34,265 nt of DNA from Candidatus Eiseniibacteriota bacterium (lineage in GTDB: Bacteria; Eisenbacteria; RBG-16-71-46): contig JANYBS010000153.1 in assembly GCA_025360715.1 (NCBI GenBank), positions 1 to 34,265 on the forward strand. The letters are read 5' to 3'. This document shows, in pieces, positions 22,680-30,950 of this stretch (within the stretch, counting starts at the first letter, position 1; each line of letters starts with the position of its first letter). The notes below the pieces were generated by a model. It worked only from the letters and a program-made list of their open reading frames with translations. It ran no database searches and had not been told where the DNA came from. Position numbers and translations under genes: made by a program.

Positions 22680-25043
22680 ATGGACCTGATCCGCCGCTTC
22701 CAGACAGGACGCCACGCGAAGAGACTGCAGAGCTCGGAGCCTTCGGCCGGCACTGCGGCCGTCGACGCGCGCTCGAGCTTGCTCGCGCTGGGGCCATCGG
22801 CCATTCCGGCAGTGTTCGACGCGATCGTGGACGCGCCGGCATCGGCGGCGCTGCTCGACGTGCTCGAGCGATTGCTCGACAACGAGTCGCTCGCCGCGTT
22901 CACCGACGCGCTTCGCGACAAGAATCCGCGCATCGTCGAGGCCGCCGCCACGGTGCTGTCACGTGCGCCCGACTATGACCCGACGCAGCTGCTGGCGCTG
23001 TTCTCCGACGCCACCGTATCCAAGGCGCGCCTGGAGACGATCCTGACGGCACAGATCGACCGCGTGCAGGCGCCGATCCTGATGCGCGTCCTGCCCGACT
23101 TGTCGAAGGAAGCGCGCACGAGCGTGTATCGCCTGCTCGAGCGGCGGGCCGATCCGAGCATTGTGCAGGACGCGATCGCACTCACGACGCATGCCGAGTG
23201 GTGGCTGCGACTGCATGCAGTCAAACTCCTCGCCCGCTTCCCGCGCGAGGACGGCATCGCCGCCGTGGCAAAGTCCCTCAAGGACGACAATTCTGCCGTG
23301 CGGCTCGAGGCCGTTCGCACGCTGGGCACGCTGCAGGCTGCGAGCGCGGTGCCTGCGCTCTGTGCCTGCCTGCGCGATTCCGACATCAAGGTGCAGACCG
23401 CGACGATCGAGGCGCTGATCCAGCTGGCCGACGTCTCGTCGGTCCCGCACCTGCTCGAGCACCTCAAAGACGAATCCGAGTATGTGCGCCGCGGCGCGGT
23501 CGAGGTGCTCAACCAGGTCGTGACCGTGGACGCGATCAAGGACCTCGTCTCGGCACTGCGCGACAGTGACTGGTGGGTGCGCGTGCGCGCGGCCGACGCG
23601 CTCGGAACACTGGGTGGTACGCGCGTGATCGAAGCCGTGATCGGCCTCATCCACGACGAGGACGACTTCATCCGCCGTTACGCGGTCGAGATCCTGAATA
23701 CCGTCCCCGACCGGCGTGCCGTACTGCCGCTCATCGAAGCGCTCGAGGACGCCGATTGGTGGGTGCGCGAGCGCGCGATCGATGCCCTTGCCAAGACGGG
23801 CGACTCGCGAGCCGTGGAGCCGCTGGTGCGCATGCTCGCTCGCGACCCGCGCTCGATCCCGTTGTGCGTGAAAGCTCTCAGTACCATCGGCGACCCGAGC
23901 GCGGTCGAGCCGTTGTGCCGGCTGGCCGCGTCCGAGAGCGCCGAGATCCGCCGCGAGGCCATCCACGGGCTCACTGCGATGGCCAAGAAGACGCTTCCTC
24001 CGGAAGTGCGCACGCGCCTTCTCGAGGCGCTCGAGAGTGCAGGCGTCCAAGCGGACCGTGTCGCACCCATGCCACTCGAAGTCCGTAACCAGCGCGGACC
24101 GGAGAGCGGCCGCGCTGACGGCGGCACTCGCCCGAGCACACCGCCGGGAGGAGTATCGGGAGTGCAGCAGACCGGCCACTCGCCTTCGGGCGGCGCGCCG
24201 CGCGCGCTCAACTTCCAGAAGCTCGAGCCCGGCACCGTGCTCTCGGATCGCTACCGCGTGCTGCAGCGTATCGGCGGCGGCGGGTTCGGCACGGTCTATC
24301 TGGTCGAGGACGTGATCGTCCGCGAGGAGATGGTGCTCAAGGTGCTCTCGCCGCAGTTGTCGATGGACGAGAACATGATCCGCCGCTTCGTGCAGGAGCT
24401 TAAGCTGACACGGCGCATCGCGCACCCGAACGTGATCCGCATCTACGACCTGCTCGACCTGGAAGGCGCGCACGCGATCTCGATGGAGTTCTTCAAGGGC
24501 CGCGACCTGGGCACGGTGCTCAAGCAGGAAGGCCCGATGAGCGTGGAACGTGTACTGCAGATCGTCGAACAGGTCGTGGAAGGCCTTGCCGCAGCGCATG
24601 AGATGGGCATCATCCATCGCGACATCAAACCGGCGAACCTCTTGCTCGGCGACGACGGCAAGGTGAAGATCGTCGATTTCGGCCTGGCCTCGGTCGGGCA
24701 GACGGCGAAGTCGCGACTTACCCAGAGCGGTATCCTCGTGGGCACGCCGGAATACATCTCGCCCGAGCAGATCACCGGCCACGACGTGGACGGCCGCACC
24801 GACCTGTATTCGCTGGGCGTGGTCATGTACGAACTGCTGTCAGGCGTGCAGGCGTTCTCGGGCACCAACGCCGTGAATGTGCTCTTCCAGCATCTGGAGA
24901 GCGAGGTCCCGCCATTGTCGAGCGTCGCCGCCGGCATCCCGCCGCCCGTGAACGAACTCGTCATGCGCTGCATGTCGCGCTTCGCGAATGACAGGCCGCA
25001 GAACGCCGCCCTCATGCTGGAGATGCTGCGGCGCGCCGCCTAG
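22680..25043 (+). CDS. HEAT-repeat protein fused to a Ser/Thr protein kinase
   Basis: The 787-residue protein has two parts. Residues about 30-460 are a run of HEAT/PBS-lyase-like repeats, clearest in LRDSDWWVRVRAADALGTLG and LEDADWWVRERAIDALAKTG, a scaffold for protein binding. After a Gly/Ser/Pro-rich linker (about 465-510) comes a Hanks-type kinase: GGGGFG loop near 530, lysine in LKVLS near 552, HRDIKPAN near 646, DFG near 665, and GTPEYISPEQ in the activation segment. All catalytic residues are present. There is no membrane segment. It lies between the FHA gene and two pilT genes, suggesting phosphorylation of pilus or motility components. Confidence 0.92.
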   Translation: MDLIRRFQTGRHAKRLQSSEPSAGTAAVDARSSLLALGPSAIPAVFDAIVDAPASAALLDVLERLLDNESLAAFTDALRDKNPRIVEAAATVLSRAPDYDPTQLLALFSDATVSKARLETILTAQIDRVQAPILMRVLPDLSKEARTSVYRLLERRADPSIVQDAIALTTHAEWWLRLHAVKLLARFPREDGIAAVAKSLKDDNSAVRLEAVRTLGTLQAASAVPALCACLRDSDIKVQTATIEALIQLADVSSVPHLLEHLKDESEYVRRGAVEVLNQVVTVDAIKDLVSALRDSDWWVRVRAADALGTLGGTRVIEAVIGLIHDEDDFIRRYAVEILNTVPDRRAVLPLIEALEDADWWVRERAIDALAKTGDSRAVEPLVRMLARDPRSIPLCVKALSTIGDPSAVEPLCRLAASESAEIRREAIHGLTAMAKKTLPPEVRTRLLEALESAGVQADRVAPMPLEVRNQRGPESGRADGGTRPSTPPGGVSGVQQTGHSPSGGAPRALNFQKLEPGTVLSDRYRVLQRIGGGGFGTVYLVEDVIVREEMVLKVLSPQLSMDENMIRRFVQELKLTRRIAHPNVIRIYDLLDLEGAHAISMEFFKGRDLGTVLKQEGPMSVERVLQIVEQVVEGLAAAHEMGIIHRDIKPANLLLGDDGKVKIVDFGLASVGQTAKSRLTQSGILVGTPEYISPEQITGHDVDGRTDLYSLGVVMYELLSGVQAFSGTNAVNVLFQHLESEVPPLSSVAAGIPPPVNELVMRCMSRFANDRPQNAALMLEMLRRAA

Positions 25044-25059
25044 GCCCCCGCACGAACCC

Positions 25060-26157
25060 ATGCCACGGATCGACGCCTTCCTCCAGATCGGCCAGCAGCA
25101 GGGCGGCTCCGACATCCACTTCACGGTCGGGCTGCCGCCGCTCGTGCGTCTCGACGGCGAGTTGCTGCCCGTCAAGTACCGCGAACTCACGCAGGACGAG
25201 ACCGAGGGCCTGGTCCGCGAGATCCTCACCGAACAGCAGCAACATATCTTCGAGACCACGGGCACGCTCGACCTTGCCTATCGCGCCGAGAACCTGGGCC
25301 GCTTCCGCATCAACCTGTGTCGTCACCGCAAGGGCATCGCCGCGATCTGCCGCGTGATCCCACAGGAGGTGCCGACGTTGGATGCGCTGGGTCTGCCGCG
25401 CATCCTGGCGCAATTCACCAAACTCAACGCTGGACTCGTGCTGGTCACGGGCCCGACGGGCACGGGCAAATCCACGACGCTGGCCGCGATGATCCGCGAG
25501 ATCAATCACACGCAGAGCCTGAACATCATCACACTCGAAGACCCGGTCGAGTTCGTGCACCAGAGCGACCAGTCGCTCGTGGTGCAGCGCGAGATCGGCA
25601 CGCACGTCGAATCGTTCAAGGACGGCTTGCGATCGGCGCTGCGCCAGGACCCCGATGTGATCCTGGTCGGTGAGCTGCGCGACCCCGACACGGTCACGCT
25701 GGCGCTCGAAGCCGCCGAGACCGGCCACCTGGTGCTGGGCACGCTGCACACTCGCGGTGCCGCGCAGACGATCGATCGCATCGTCGACGCGCATCCGTCG
25801 GAGAATCAGTCGCAGGTGCGGCACTCGCTGGCGGATAACCTGAAGGCAGTCGTGAGCCAGGAACTGATCCGCGCTGCGGACGGCCGCGGACGTCGCGCAG
25901 CGCTCGAGATCCTGGTCTCCACGCCCGCCGTGCAGCAGCACATCCGTGAGGGCAAGACGTTCCAGATCGCAAGCGCCATCACCACCGGCCGCCGCCTGGG
26001 CATGCAGCTCATGGACCAGTCCATGCTGTCGCTGGTGCGCGCGGGCGAGATCGATCCCGACGAGGCGTTCTTGCGCGCCGAGGACAAGTGGGGCTTCGCG
26101 CCGTTCGTGACGCGCCCGGAATTGCTACAGATGATGACCGGCGACAAGGTGGCCTGA
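25060..26157 (+). CDS. PilT-type twitching motility ATPase (first copy)
   Basis: PilT is the hexameric ATPase that retracts type IV pili. The 365-residue protein begins RIDAFLQIGQQQGGSDIHFT, the usual PilT N-terminal domain. Walker A is GPTGTGKS at 131-138. Later come the Asp box (IITLEDPVEF), Walker B (DPDVILVGELRD), the His box (GHLVLGTLHTRGAAQTIDRI) and the C-terminal REGKTFQIASAITTGRRLGM segment. The start at 25060 follows the kinase stop by 16 bases; the open frame continues upstream inside the kinase gene. It is followed two bases later by a second PilT-like gene, as in pilT-pilU pairs. Confidence 0.92.
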   Translation: MPRIDAFLQIGQQQGGSDIHFTVGLPPLVRLDGELLPVKYRELTQDETEGLVREILTEQQQHIFETTGTLDLAYRAENLGRFRINLCRHRKGIAAICRVIPQEVPTLDALGLPRILAQFTKLNAGLVLVTGPTGTGKSTTLAAMIREINHTQSLNIITLEDPVEFVHQSDQSLVVQREIGTHVESFKDGLRSALRQDPDVILVGELRDPDTVTLALEAAETGHLVLGTLHTRGAAQTIDRIVDAHPSENQSQVRHSLADNLKAVVSQELIRAADGRGRRAALEILVSTPAVQQHIREGKTFQIASAITTGRRLGMQLMDQSMLSLVRAGEIDPDEAFLRAEDKWGFAPFVTRPELLQMMTGDKVA

Positions 26158-26159
26158 CC

Positions 26160-27233
26160 ATGAACCGCATCGATGCCTTTCTCGAACTCGCGGTGAACCA
26201 GGGCGGCTCGGACCTGCATCTGCTCTCGGGCGAGGCGCCACGCATCCGCCTGCACGGCGACTTGCAGCCCGTGCGATTCCGTGAACTGTCGGAACACGAT
26301 GTCACGGAATTCCTGAATGAGTTCATGACGCCTGAGCAGCGCGCGAAGCTCGCCGCGCGCTCCGCGGTGGACTTCGCCTATGAATCCGAGACGGCGGGGC
26401 GCTTCCGCGTGAATGTGTACAAGCACTCGGGTGGCATCGGCGCCGCGTTACGCGTGGTGAGAGGCGAAGTGCCCCGGCTGGAGACACTCGAGCTGCCGGC
26501 GGCGGTCACCCAGAGCCTTTCGATCGGCAAGGGACTCACGCTGGTGACGGGTCCCACCGGCTCGGGCAAGTCCACCACGCTCGCTGCCATGATCGACCAT
26601 ATCAACCGCACGCGTCGCGGCCATGTGATCACGATCGAGGATCCGATCGAGTACGTGCATGAATATCAGAAGTGCGTCGTGACGCAGCGAGAAGTCGGTG
26701 CGCACGCCACCAATTTCGCCGAAGCGCTGCACAGCGCCGTGCGCGAGGATCCGGACGCGATCCTCGTGGGCGAGATGCGCGACCTTGAGACGATCAGCCT
26801 GGCGCTGACCGCCGCGGAGACCGGCATCCAGGTGTTCGGGACGCTGCATACGAATGGCGCGGTCCGGTGCGTGGACCGTATCGTGAACGTCTTCCCGGCG
26901 CGGCGTCAGGAGCAGGTTCGCACGATGCTCGCGGACAGCTTGCGTCTGGTCGTCGCGCAGCAATTGGTGCGCAAGGCGGACCACACCGGCCGACTGGTCG
27001 CGGCTGAGGTCCTGGTGAACACGACAGCGGTGAGCGCGATGATCCGCGGCGGCAACACGCACAAGCTCGCGGCGGCGATCCTGGCCGGCACGCGCGTGGG
27101 CATGCAGTCACTCGACAGCGTGCTCATGGACTACGTGAAGCGCGACCTGATCACGGGCGAGGAAGCGTATGAACACGCGCTGGACCGCGGCCCGTTCGAG
27201 CGTTTCGTGTCGGGAGACGCCGCGGCGGCTTGA
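26160..27233 (+). CDS. PilT-type twitching motility ATPase (second copy, PilU-like position)
   Basis: The 357-residue PilT paralogue has the same architecture: N-terminal RIDAFLELAVNQGGSDLHLL, Walker A GPTGSGKS at 131-138, ITIEDPIEY, Walker B DPDAILVGEMRD, and a C-terminal GGNTHKLAAAILAGTRVGMQ. The two copies differ enough to be old duplicates. In species with two retraction ATPases the second (PilU) helps PilT at high load. No pilus structural genes are in the window, so pili would be encoded elsewhere. The ATG lies two bases after the previous stop; the two are translated as one unit. Confidence 0.9.
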   Translation: MNRIDAFLELAVNQGGSDLHLLSGEAPRIRLHGDLQPVRFRELSEHDVTEFLNEFMTPEQRAKLAARSAVDFAYESETAGRFRVNVYKHSGGIGAALRVVRGEVPRLETLELPAAVTQSLSIGKGLTLVTGPTGSGKSTTLAAMIDHINRTRRGHVITIEDPIEYVHEYQKCVVTQREVGAHATNFAEALHSAVREDPDAILVGEMRDLETISLALTAAETGIQVFGTLHTNGAVRCVDRIVNVFPARRQEQVRTMLADSLRLVVAQQLVRKADHTGRLVAAEVLVNTTAVSAMIRGGNTHKLAAAILAGTRVGMQSLDSVLMDYVKRDLITGEEAYEHALDRGPFERFVSGDAAAA

Positions 27234-27294
27234 GGCAACGCCTGCACCGGCGCGGCCGCTTCGTGGCAGCGATGCCGCAAGGCGGCACCGGGGA

Positions 27295-28539
27295 TCAGGC
27301 GGCCTTCTCGACTCCTTCGTCGTCGGCGCTCACGCCGTAGACGAGTTCGAGCAATCCTGGCAGGCCTTCACGGACGGCATCGACCACGTCGGCGTCCCAA
27401 TCCACGCCACGGCCCTGCATGAGGATCTCGACCACCTTGAATGGCGGCAGCGGCTGCTTGTAGACCCGCGGCGACATGAGCGCATCGAAGACGTCGGCCA
27501 CCGAGATGATGCGCGCCGCGAGCGGGATGTCGTCGCCGGCGATGCCGAAGGGCCCCGTGCCATCGAGCTTCTCATGATGGTACGCGGCGACTCTCGGCAC
27601 GTCGCGCAGGTGCTGCGGGTACTCGATCTTGTCCAGGATGTTCTGCGTGTGCGCCGCGTGAAGCGACATCTCCTCGCGCTCCTCCGGCGTGAGGCGGTCC
27701 GGCTTGAAAAGCACCTCGTCGCGGACCCCCTGCTTGCCCAGATCATGCAGCAGAGCCGCGACCGAGAGCACCTCGAGCGCTTCGTCGCCGATACCCATGT
27801 GCCGGCCGATGCCGATCGACATGGCCTGGACGCGCTCGGAATGCTCTGCGGATTCTAGATCCTTGAGCGTGAGCGAATGCACAAGGGCGTTGATCGTGGA
27901 CTGGAACGCCCGGCGCTGCTGGAGATGCAGCTCAAGATGTTCCAGCGCGAGTCCCACCTGACTGGCGACGACGGACAGGAGATCGACATCCTCGCGCGTG
28001 AAGCGGCCTTTGGCGGGGCGGCGGATATCGAGCTGCAATACGCCGAACGGCTGGCGGTTTCCCATGAGCGGCGCACAGATCGCGGTCTCGAGCCGGGACA
28101 GCACCATGCTCTGCGTGGGATCGAAGCCCTGGCCCAGCGCGTAGAGCACTGCGCAACCCTCGGTCATGACGTGCGACACGATCGTGCGACTGGGTAACTC
28201 GGAGTCCACGTCACCGGTGCGCGAACGAGAAAGCCGTGTGTTCAGTGCGCCATCGCCGGTGCGCGTCGCGAGCACCAGATGCGAGGCGTTCGGGAACGCG
28301 CGGAACGCATACTCCGAGATCACCTCGAACAGACGCACTTCGTCATTGCGCGAAGCGGCGGTCTCGCGCACGAGCCCGAGCAGTAGCTCCGCGACACCGG
28401 CATCCGAGCGCACGACCTGCCCCTGCACGTCGCTCCACTCATGGAGCGGACGTGACGCGAGCACGGTGGGCTCGAAAGCCTCACCGCGTACAGATCGCGG
28501 ACCGCCTTCCGAGGGCGGCTTGGGTGCCGGGGTGTCCAT
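27295..28539 (-). CDS. GAF and HD-GYP-type protein with altered GYP motif
   Basis: HD-GYP proteins hydrolyse cyclic di-GMP. The 414-residue protein has a GAF domain (about 45-205, LETAICAPLMGNRQPFGVLQ) and an HD domain (about 215-395). The metal-binding set is largely present: His233 in EHSERV, HD at 265-266, HH at 321-322. However, the hallmark HHE-x-x-DG-x-GYP is HHEKLDGTGPFG here (321-332), so GYP is replaced. The start is the ATG at 28539; the frame is open for another 160 codons upstream, but that part overlaps the divergent gene and is Ser/Arg-rich. No strong ribosome site is seen. It may bind c-di-GMP poorly, or act on another nucleotide. Confidence 0.85.
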   Translation of the reverse strand: MDTPAPKPPSEGGPRSVRGEAFEPTVLASRPLHEWSDVQGQVVRSDAGVAELLLGLVRETAASRNDEVRLFEVISEYAFRAFPNASHLVLATRTGDGALNTRLSRSRTGDVDSELPSRTIVSHVMTEGCAVLYALGQGFDPTQSMVLSRLETAICAPLMGNRQPFGVLQLDIRRPAKGRFTREDVDLLSVVASQVGLALEHLELHLQQRRAFQSTINALVHSLTLKDLESAEHSERVQAMSIGIGRHMGIGDEALEVLSVAALLHDLGKQGVRDEVLFKPDRLTPEEREEMSLHAAHTQNILDKIEYPQHLRDVPRVAAYHHEKLDGTGPFGIAGDDIPLAARIISVADVFDALMSPRVYKQPLPPFKVVEILMQGRGVDWDADVVDAVREGLPGLLELVYGVSADDEGVEKAA

Positions 28540-28599
28540 GCGGGGGTCATCGGCGCTCCCGGCCCCACGCTTGAGCCCGGAGAGGCACTCAGACGGGAC

Positions 28600-28628
28600 T
28601 ACAGTTCCGCCGCCAGATGGCCGAAAAC
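28600..28628 (+). promoter_or_regulatory. Sigma-28-like promoter for the HD-GYP gene
   Basis: TACAGTTC, 13 bases, then CCGAAAAC. Spacing equals that of the flgL and flgM elements, with one mismatch in each half. It ends about 75 bases before the ATG. If real, it would place an HD-domain enzyme in the flagellar regulon. Confidence 0.4.
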
Positions 28629-28702
28629 ACAGCAGACGCCCCGCTCCACCGGACTTCCCGGCGGACGCCGAATGGGGGTACCGGAGTATTCCCGGAGGAA
28701 GC

Positions 28703-29341
28703 ATGGACCCGCGCCATCCGCTGCTGCTCACCGTGCGTGCTCTCACGACGGTCATCGACGCCACCGACCCGTTCGCCCGCGGCCGTGCGCTGCGTATCTC
28801 GCGATACGCCATACGCGTGGCGACCGAACTGGGCGTGACGCCCGAAGAGATGACCACCGTGGAACTCGGCGCCCTCCTCCACGATCTCGGCCGCACGGCG
28901 CTGCTGCACGATGTGACGCTAAGCCCGCGCCCGCTGGATCCCGGCGAGCGCGCCATGATCCAGACGCACCCGACGATCGGCTGGGAGATGCTCAAGGACA
29001 TCCCGGGTCTCGAAGAAGTGGCGGACATCGTCTATTCGCACCACGAGCGTCCCGACGGCAAAGGCTACCCGCGCGCACTGCAGGCGCCGCAGATCTCGAT
29101 CGGCGCTCGTGTCGTGATGGTGTGCTCGGCCTATGACGCGATGACCGAGGACCGCCCTTACCGCCGCGGCCTGGCGCCGCGTGCCGCGTGCCAGGAGCTG
29201 GAGCGCAACTCGGGCACCCAGTTCTTCCCTGACGTGGTCAACGCGTTCGTGCAACTGCACGACGCCGGCCGCCTGTGGGAAGCCTTCACGCGCGAGGAAC
29301 TGGACCTCTACGTGAAGCGGAGCGATCTCGCGGCTGCGTGA
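28703..29341 (+). CDS. HD-GYP-type phosphohydrolase lacking the first conserved His
   Basis: The 212-residue protein is a stand-alone HD-GYP-type domain. HD is at 60-61 (LLHDLGRTALL), HH at 113-114 and the full DGKGYP at 118-123, and the later RVVMVCSAYDAMTEDRPYR block is typical. The N-terminal helix normally reads like D-P-Y-T-x-GHS-x-RV; here it is DPFARGRALRIS, so the conserved His is Arg28. The ATG has a textbook CGGAGGAAGC before it; the open frame upstream is not coding. It faces away from the GAF/HD-GYP gene, with a 163-base shared promoter region. Catalytic competence is uncertain. Confidence 0.87.
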   Translation: MDPRHPLLLTVRALTTVIDATDPFARGRALRISRYAIRVATELGVTPEEMTTVELGALLHDLGRTALLHDVTLSPRPLDPGERAMIQTHPTIGWEMLKDIPGLEEVADIVYSHHERPDGKGYPRALQAPQISIGARVVMVCSAYDAMTEDRPYRRGLAPRAACQELERNSGTQFFPDVVNAFVQLHDAGRLWEAFTREELDLYVKRSDLAAA

Positions 29342-29347
29342 TAGAGT
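29338..29347 (+). promoter_or_regulatory. Extended -10 element just before the SGNH gene
   Basis: GTGATAGAGT (TGA plus TAGAGT) overlaps the preceding stop codon. A start about seven bases beyond would fall on the GTG start codon at 29355, giving a leaderless mRNA. Confidence 0.35.
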
Positions 29348-29354
29348 CGGACGC

Positions 29355-30068
29355 GTGACTCTTGAGCGCGGCCGTCGCTTCACTTTGCTGCTCCTCCTGC
29401 TCGGCGCAGGCATCGCGCTGTCGCCCTTCGGCGCCAGCGCCCGTGCGCGCCCGATGGGTTCCCACATGCGCTACCTCGCCTTGGGTGACTCCTACACGAT
29501 CGGCGAAGCCGTGCCCGAGGCTTCGCGCTGGCCACGGCAACTGGCCGCCGCGCTCCGCGGCAAGGGCATCGAGCTCGAGGACCCGCAGATCATCGCGCGC
29601 ACGGGCTGGACCACCGATGAGTTGGATGCCGCCATCGGGGCTGCGCCCCCGCACGGTTCCTACGCTTTCGTCACACTCCTGATCGGGGTGAACAACCAGT
29701 ACCGCGGCCGCGACCGCGGCGAGTATCGCGCGCAGTTCAGGCACCTGCTCGGCCGCGCCATCCACTTCGCGGGCGCCCATGCGGCACACGTGCTGGTCGT
29801 GAGCATCCCCGACTGGGGCGCGACCGCATTCGCCGCGGGCCGCGACCGCGACCGCATCGCCCGGGAGATCGACGCGTTCAATGCGATCGCGCGCGAGGAG
29901 ACGGCGCAGGCGGGTGCCCGGTTCGCCGACATCACGCCCGTGAGCCGCGCGCTGGGCGCGAGCCCCGATGCGCTGGCGGCCGACGGCCTGCATCCCTCCG
30001 CACTGGCGTACACCGCATGGCTGTCGGTGATCACCCCTGCGGCCACGGCGATCCTCGCGCAACCCTGA
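29355..30068 (+). CDS. Exported SGNH/GDSL hydrolase
   Basis: The 237-residue protein has an N-terminal signal peptide (Leu-rich 10-22, ending near ASARA). It belongs to the SGNH esterase/lipase superfamily, which cleaves esters or O-acetyl groups. Block I is LALGDSYT with nucleophile Ser46. Asn113/Asn114 in LLIGVNNQ stands for block III, and block V has Asp210 and His213 in ADGLHPS. The start is a GTG with no clear ribosome site but an extended -10 just upstream. It lies 13 bases after the HD-GYP gene and is convergent with the FAS1 gene. The substrate cannot be told. Confidence 0.85.
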   Translation: MTLERGRRFTLLLLLLGAGIALSPFGASARARPMGSHMRYLALGDSYTIGEAVPEASRWPRQLAAALRGKGIELEDPQIIARTGWTTDELDAAIGAAPPHGSYAFVTLLIGVNNQYRGRDRGEYRAQFRHLLGRAIHFAGAHAAHVLVVSIPDWGATAFAAGRDRDRIAREIDAFNAIAREETAQAGARFADITPVSRALGASPDALAADGLHPSALAYTAWLSVITPAATAILAQP

Positions 30069-30090
30069 CGCCCCCGGCGGGTATGCGAAA

Positions 30091-30119
30091 CGGCCGGGCC
30101 CCAGAGGGGAGCCCGGCCG
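30091..30119. terminator. Shared hairpin between convergent SGNH and FAS1 genes
   Basis: A 9-base-pair stem CGGCCGGGC/GCCCGGCCG with an inner CCC/GGG pairing. On the minus strand it is followed by only TTTCG and on the plus strand by none, so termination strength is uncertain. Its place between two convergent stops suggests a two-way terminator. Confidence 0.55.
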
Positions 30120-30140
30120 AACGCGCTTCGGGGGACGCTG

Positions 30141-30710
30141 TCAGTTCGGGAGCACGACGCGGTCGAGCACATGGATCACGCCGTTGCTCTGGTACACGTC
30201 GTAGGTGCTGATGTTGGCGGTGTGCCCGGCTTCATCGCGCACGACGATATTGGCATCGCCGTTCAGCATGGCGGTGAGGGTGCCGCCGCTCACGGTCTTG
30301 AGCATGGCACTGCCGCCGCCCTTGGCAATCAGCGCGCGCAGCGCCTTCGAGTCGAAGCGGCCGGCGACCACGTGATAGGTGAGCACCTTCGTGAGCGCCG
30401 CCTTGTTCTCGGGCTTCAAGAGGGTCTCGACGGTGCCTGCGGGGAGATGCGTGAATGCGTCATTCGTGGGCGCGAAGACGGTGAATGGACCTTTGCCCTT
30501 GAGCGTCTCGACGAGGCCAGCAGCCTTGACGGCGGCCACGAGCGTGGTGTGATCGGCCGAGTTCACCGCGTTGTCCACGATGTCCTTGGCCGCCATCATG
30601 GGCTGGCCGCCCACGCTGACGTTCGCCGGCATCATCGTACGAGCCTGCGCAGCGACCGCGCAGAGGGCGAGCAGCGAGACGTACGCGAACACCTTACGGA
30701 ATGACTTCAT
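30141..30710 (-). CDS. Secreted FAS1 (fasciclin) domain protein
   Basis: The 189-residue protein has a signal peptide (1-23, ending near AAQA) and a single FAS1 domain. Its two conserved stretches are GKGPFTVFAPTNDAF and LTYHVVAGRFDS, with a YQSNGVIHVLDRVVLP ending typical of the family. FAS1 domains mediate adhesion and binding at the cell surface. A strong AGGAGGAAGTC ribosome site precedes the ATG. It stands alone, divergent from msrB. It is a small periplasmic or extracellular protein of unknown ligand. Confidence 0.92.
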   Translation of the reverse strand: MKSFRKVFAYVSLLALCAVAAQARTMMPANVSVGGQPMMAAKDIVDNAVNSADHTTLVAAVKAAGLVETLKGKGPFTVFAPTNDAFTHLPAGTVETLLKPENKAALTKVLTYHVVAGRFDSKALRALIAKGGGSAMLKTVSGGTLTAMLNGDANIVVRDEAGHTANISTYDVYQSNGVIHVLDRVVLPN

Positions 30711-30950
30711 GACTTCCTCCTGTGTCGGGACACTTCCGGGTCATCAGCCGCGGGGAGCGTCCCCACCGCTGTTCGGCACCTCTACGGCTGCGTGGCGTGA
30801 TCGGATGAGGGCCGCGCGGTGACCACGCATCCTTGACGGCGCGTGGACATCAAATGCACGTCAAGCTCATCCCATTCCGCATGCACGTGCGTAGAGGATG
30901 CGAACGGATGGCCGCACGGGCCCTCCGAGAGACACCTGAAGGGAGACCCG

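Noticed and set aside
22959-24782. 607-codon minus-strand frame opposite the HEAT/kinase gene
   Set aside because: It is the antisense image of the kinase gene. The kinase has all catalytic motifs; this frame has none.
28540-29028. N-terminal extension of the GAF/HD-GYP protein by about 160 residues
   Set aside because: The extension would lie antisense to the divergent HD-GYP gene, is Ser/Arg-rich and has no domain. The ATG at 28539 agrees with the start of recognisable sequence.
30832-30860. TTGACG upstream of msrB as a -35 box
   Set aside because: No acceptable -10 box is found 16-18 bases downstream (GCACGT or CAAATG only), so I did not call a promoter.
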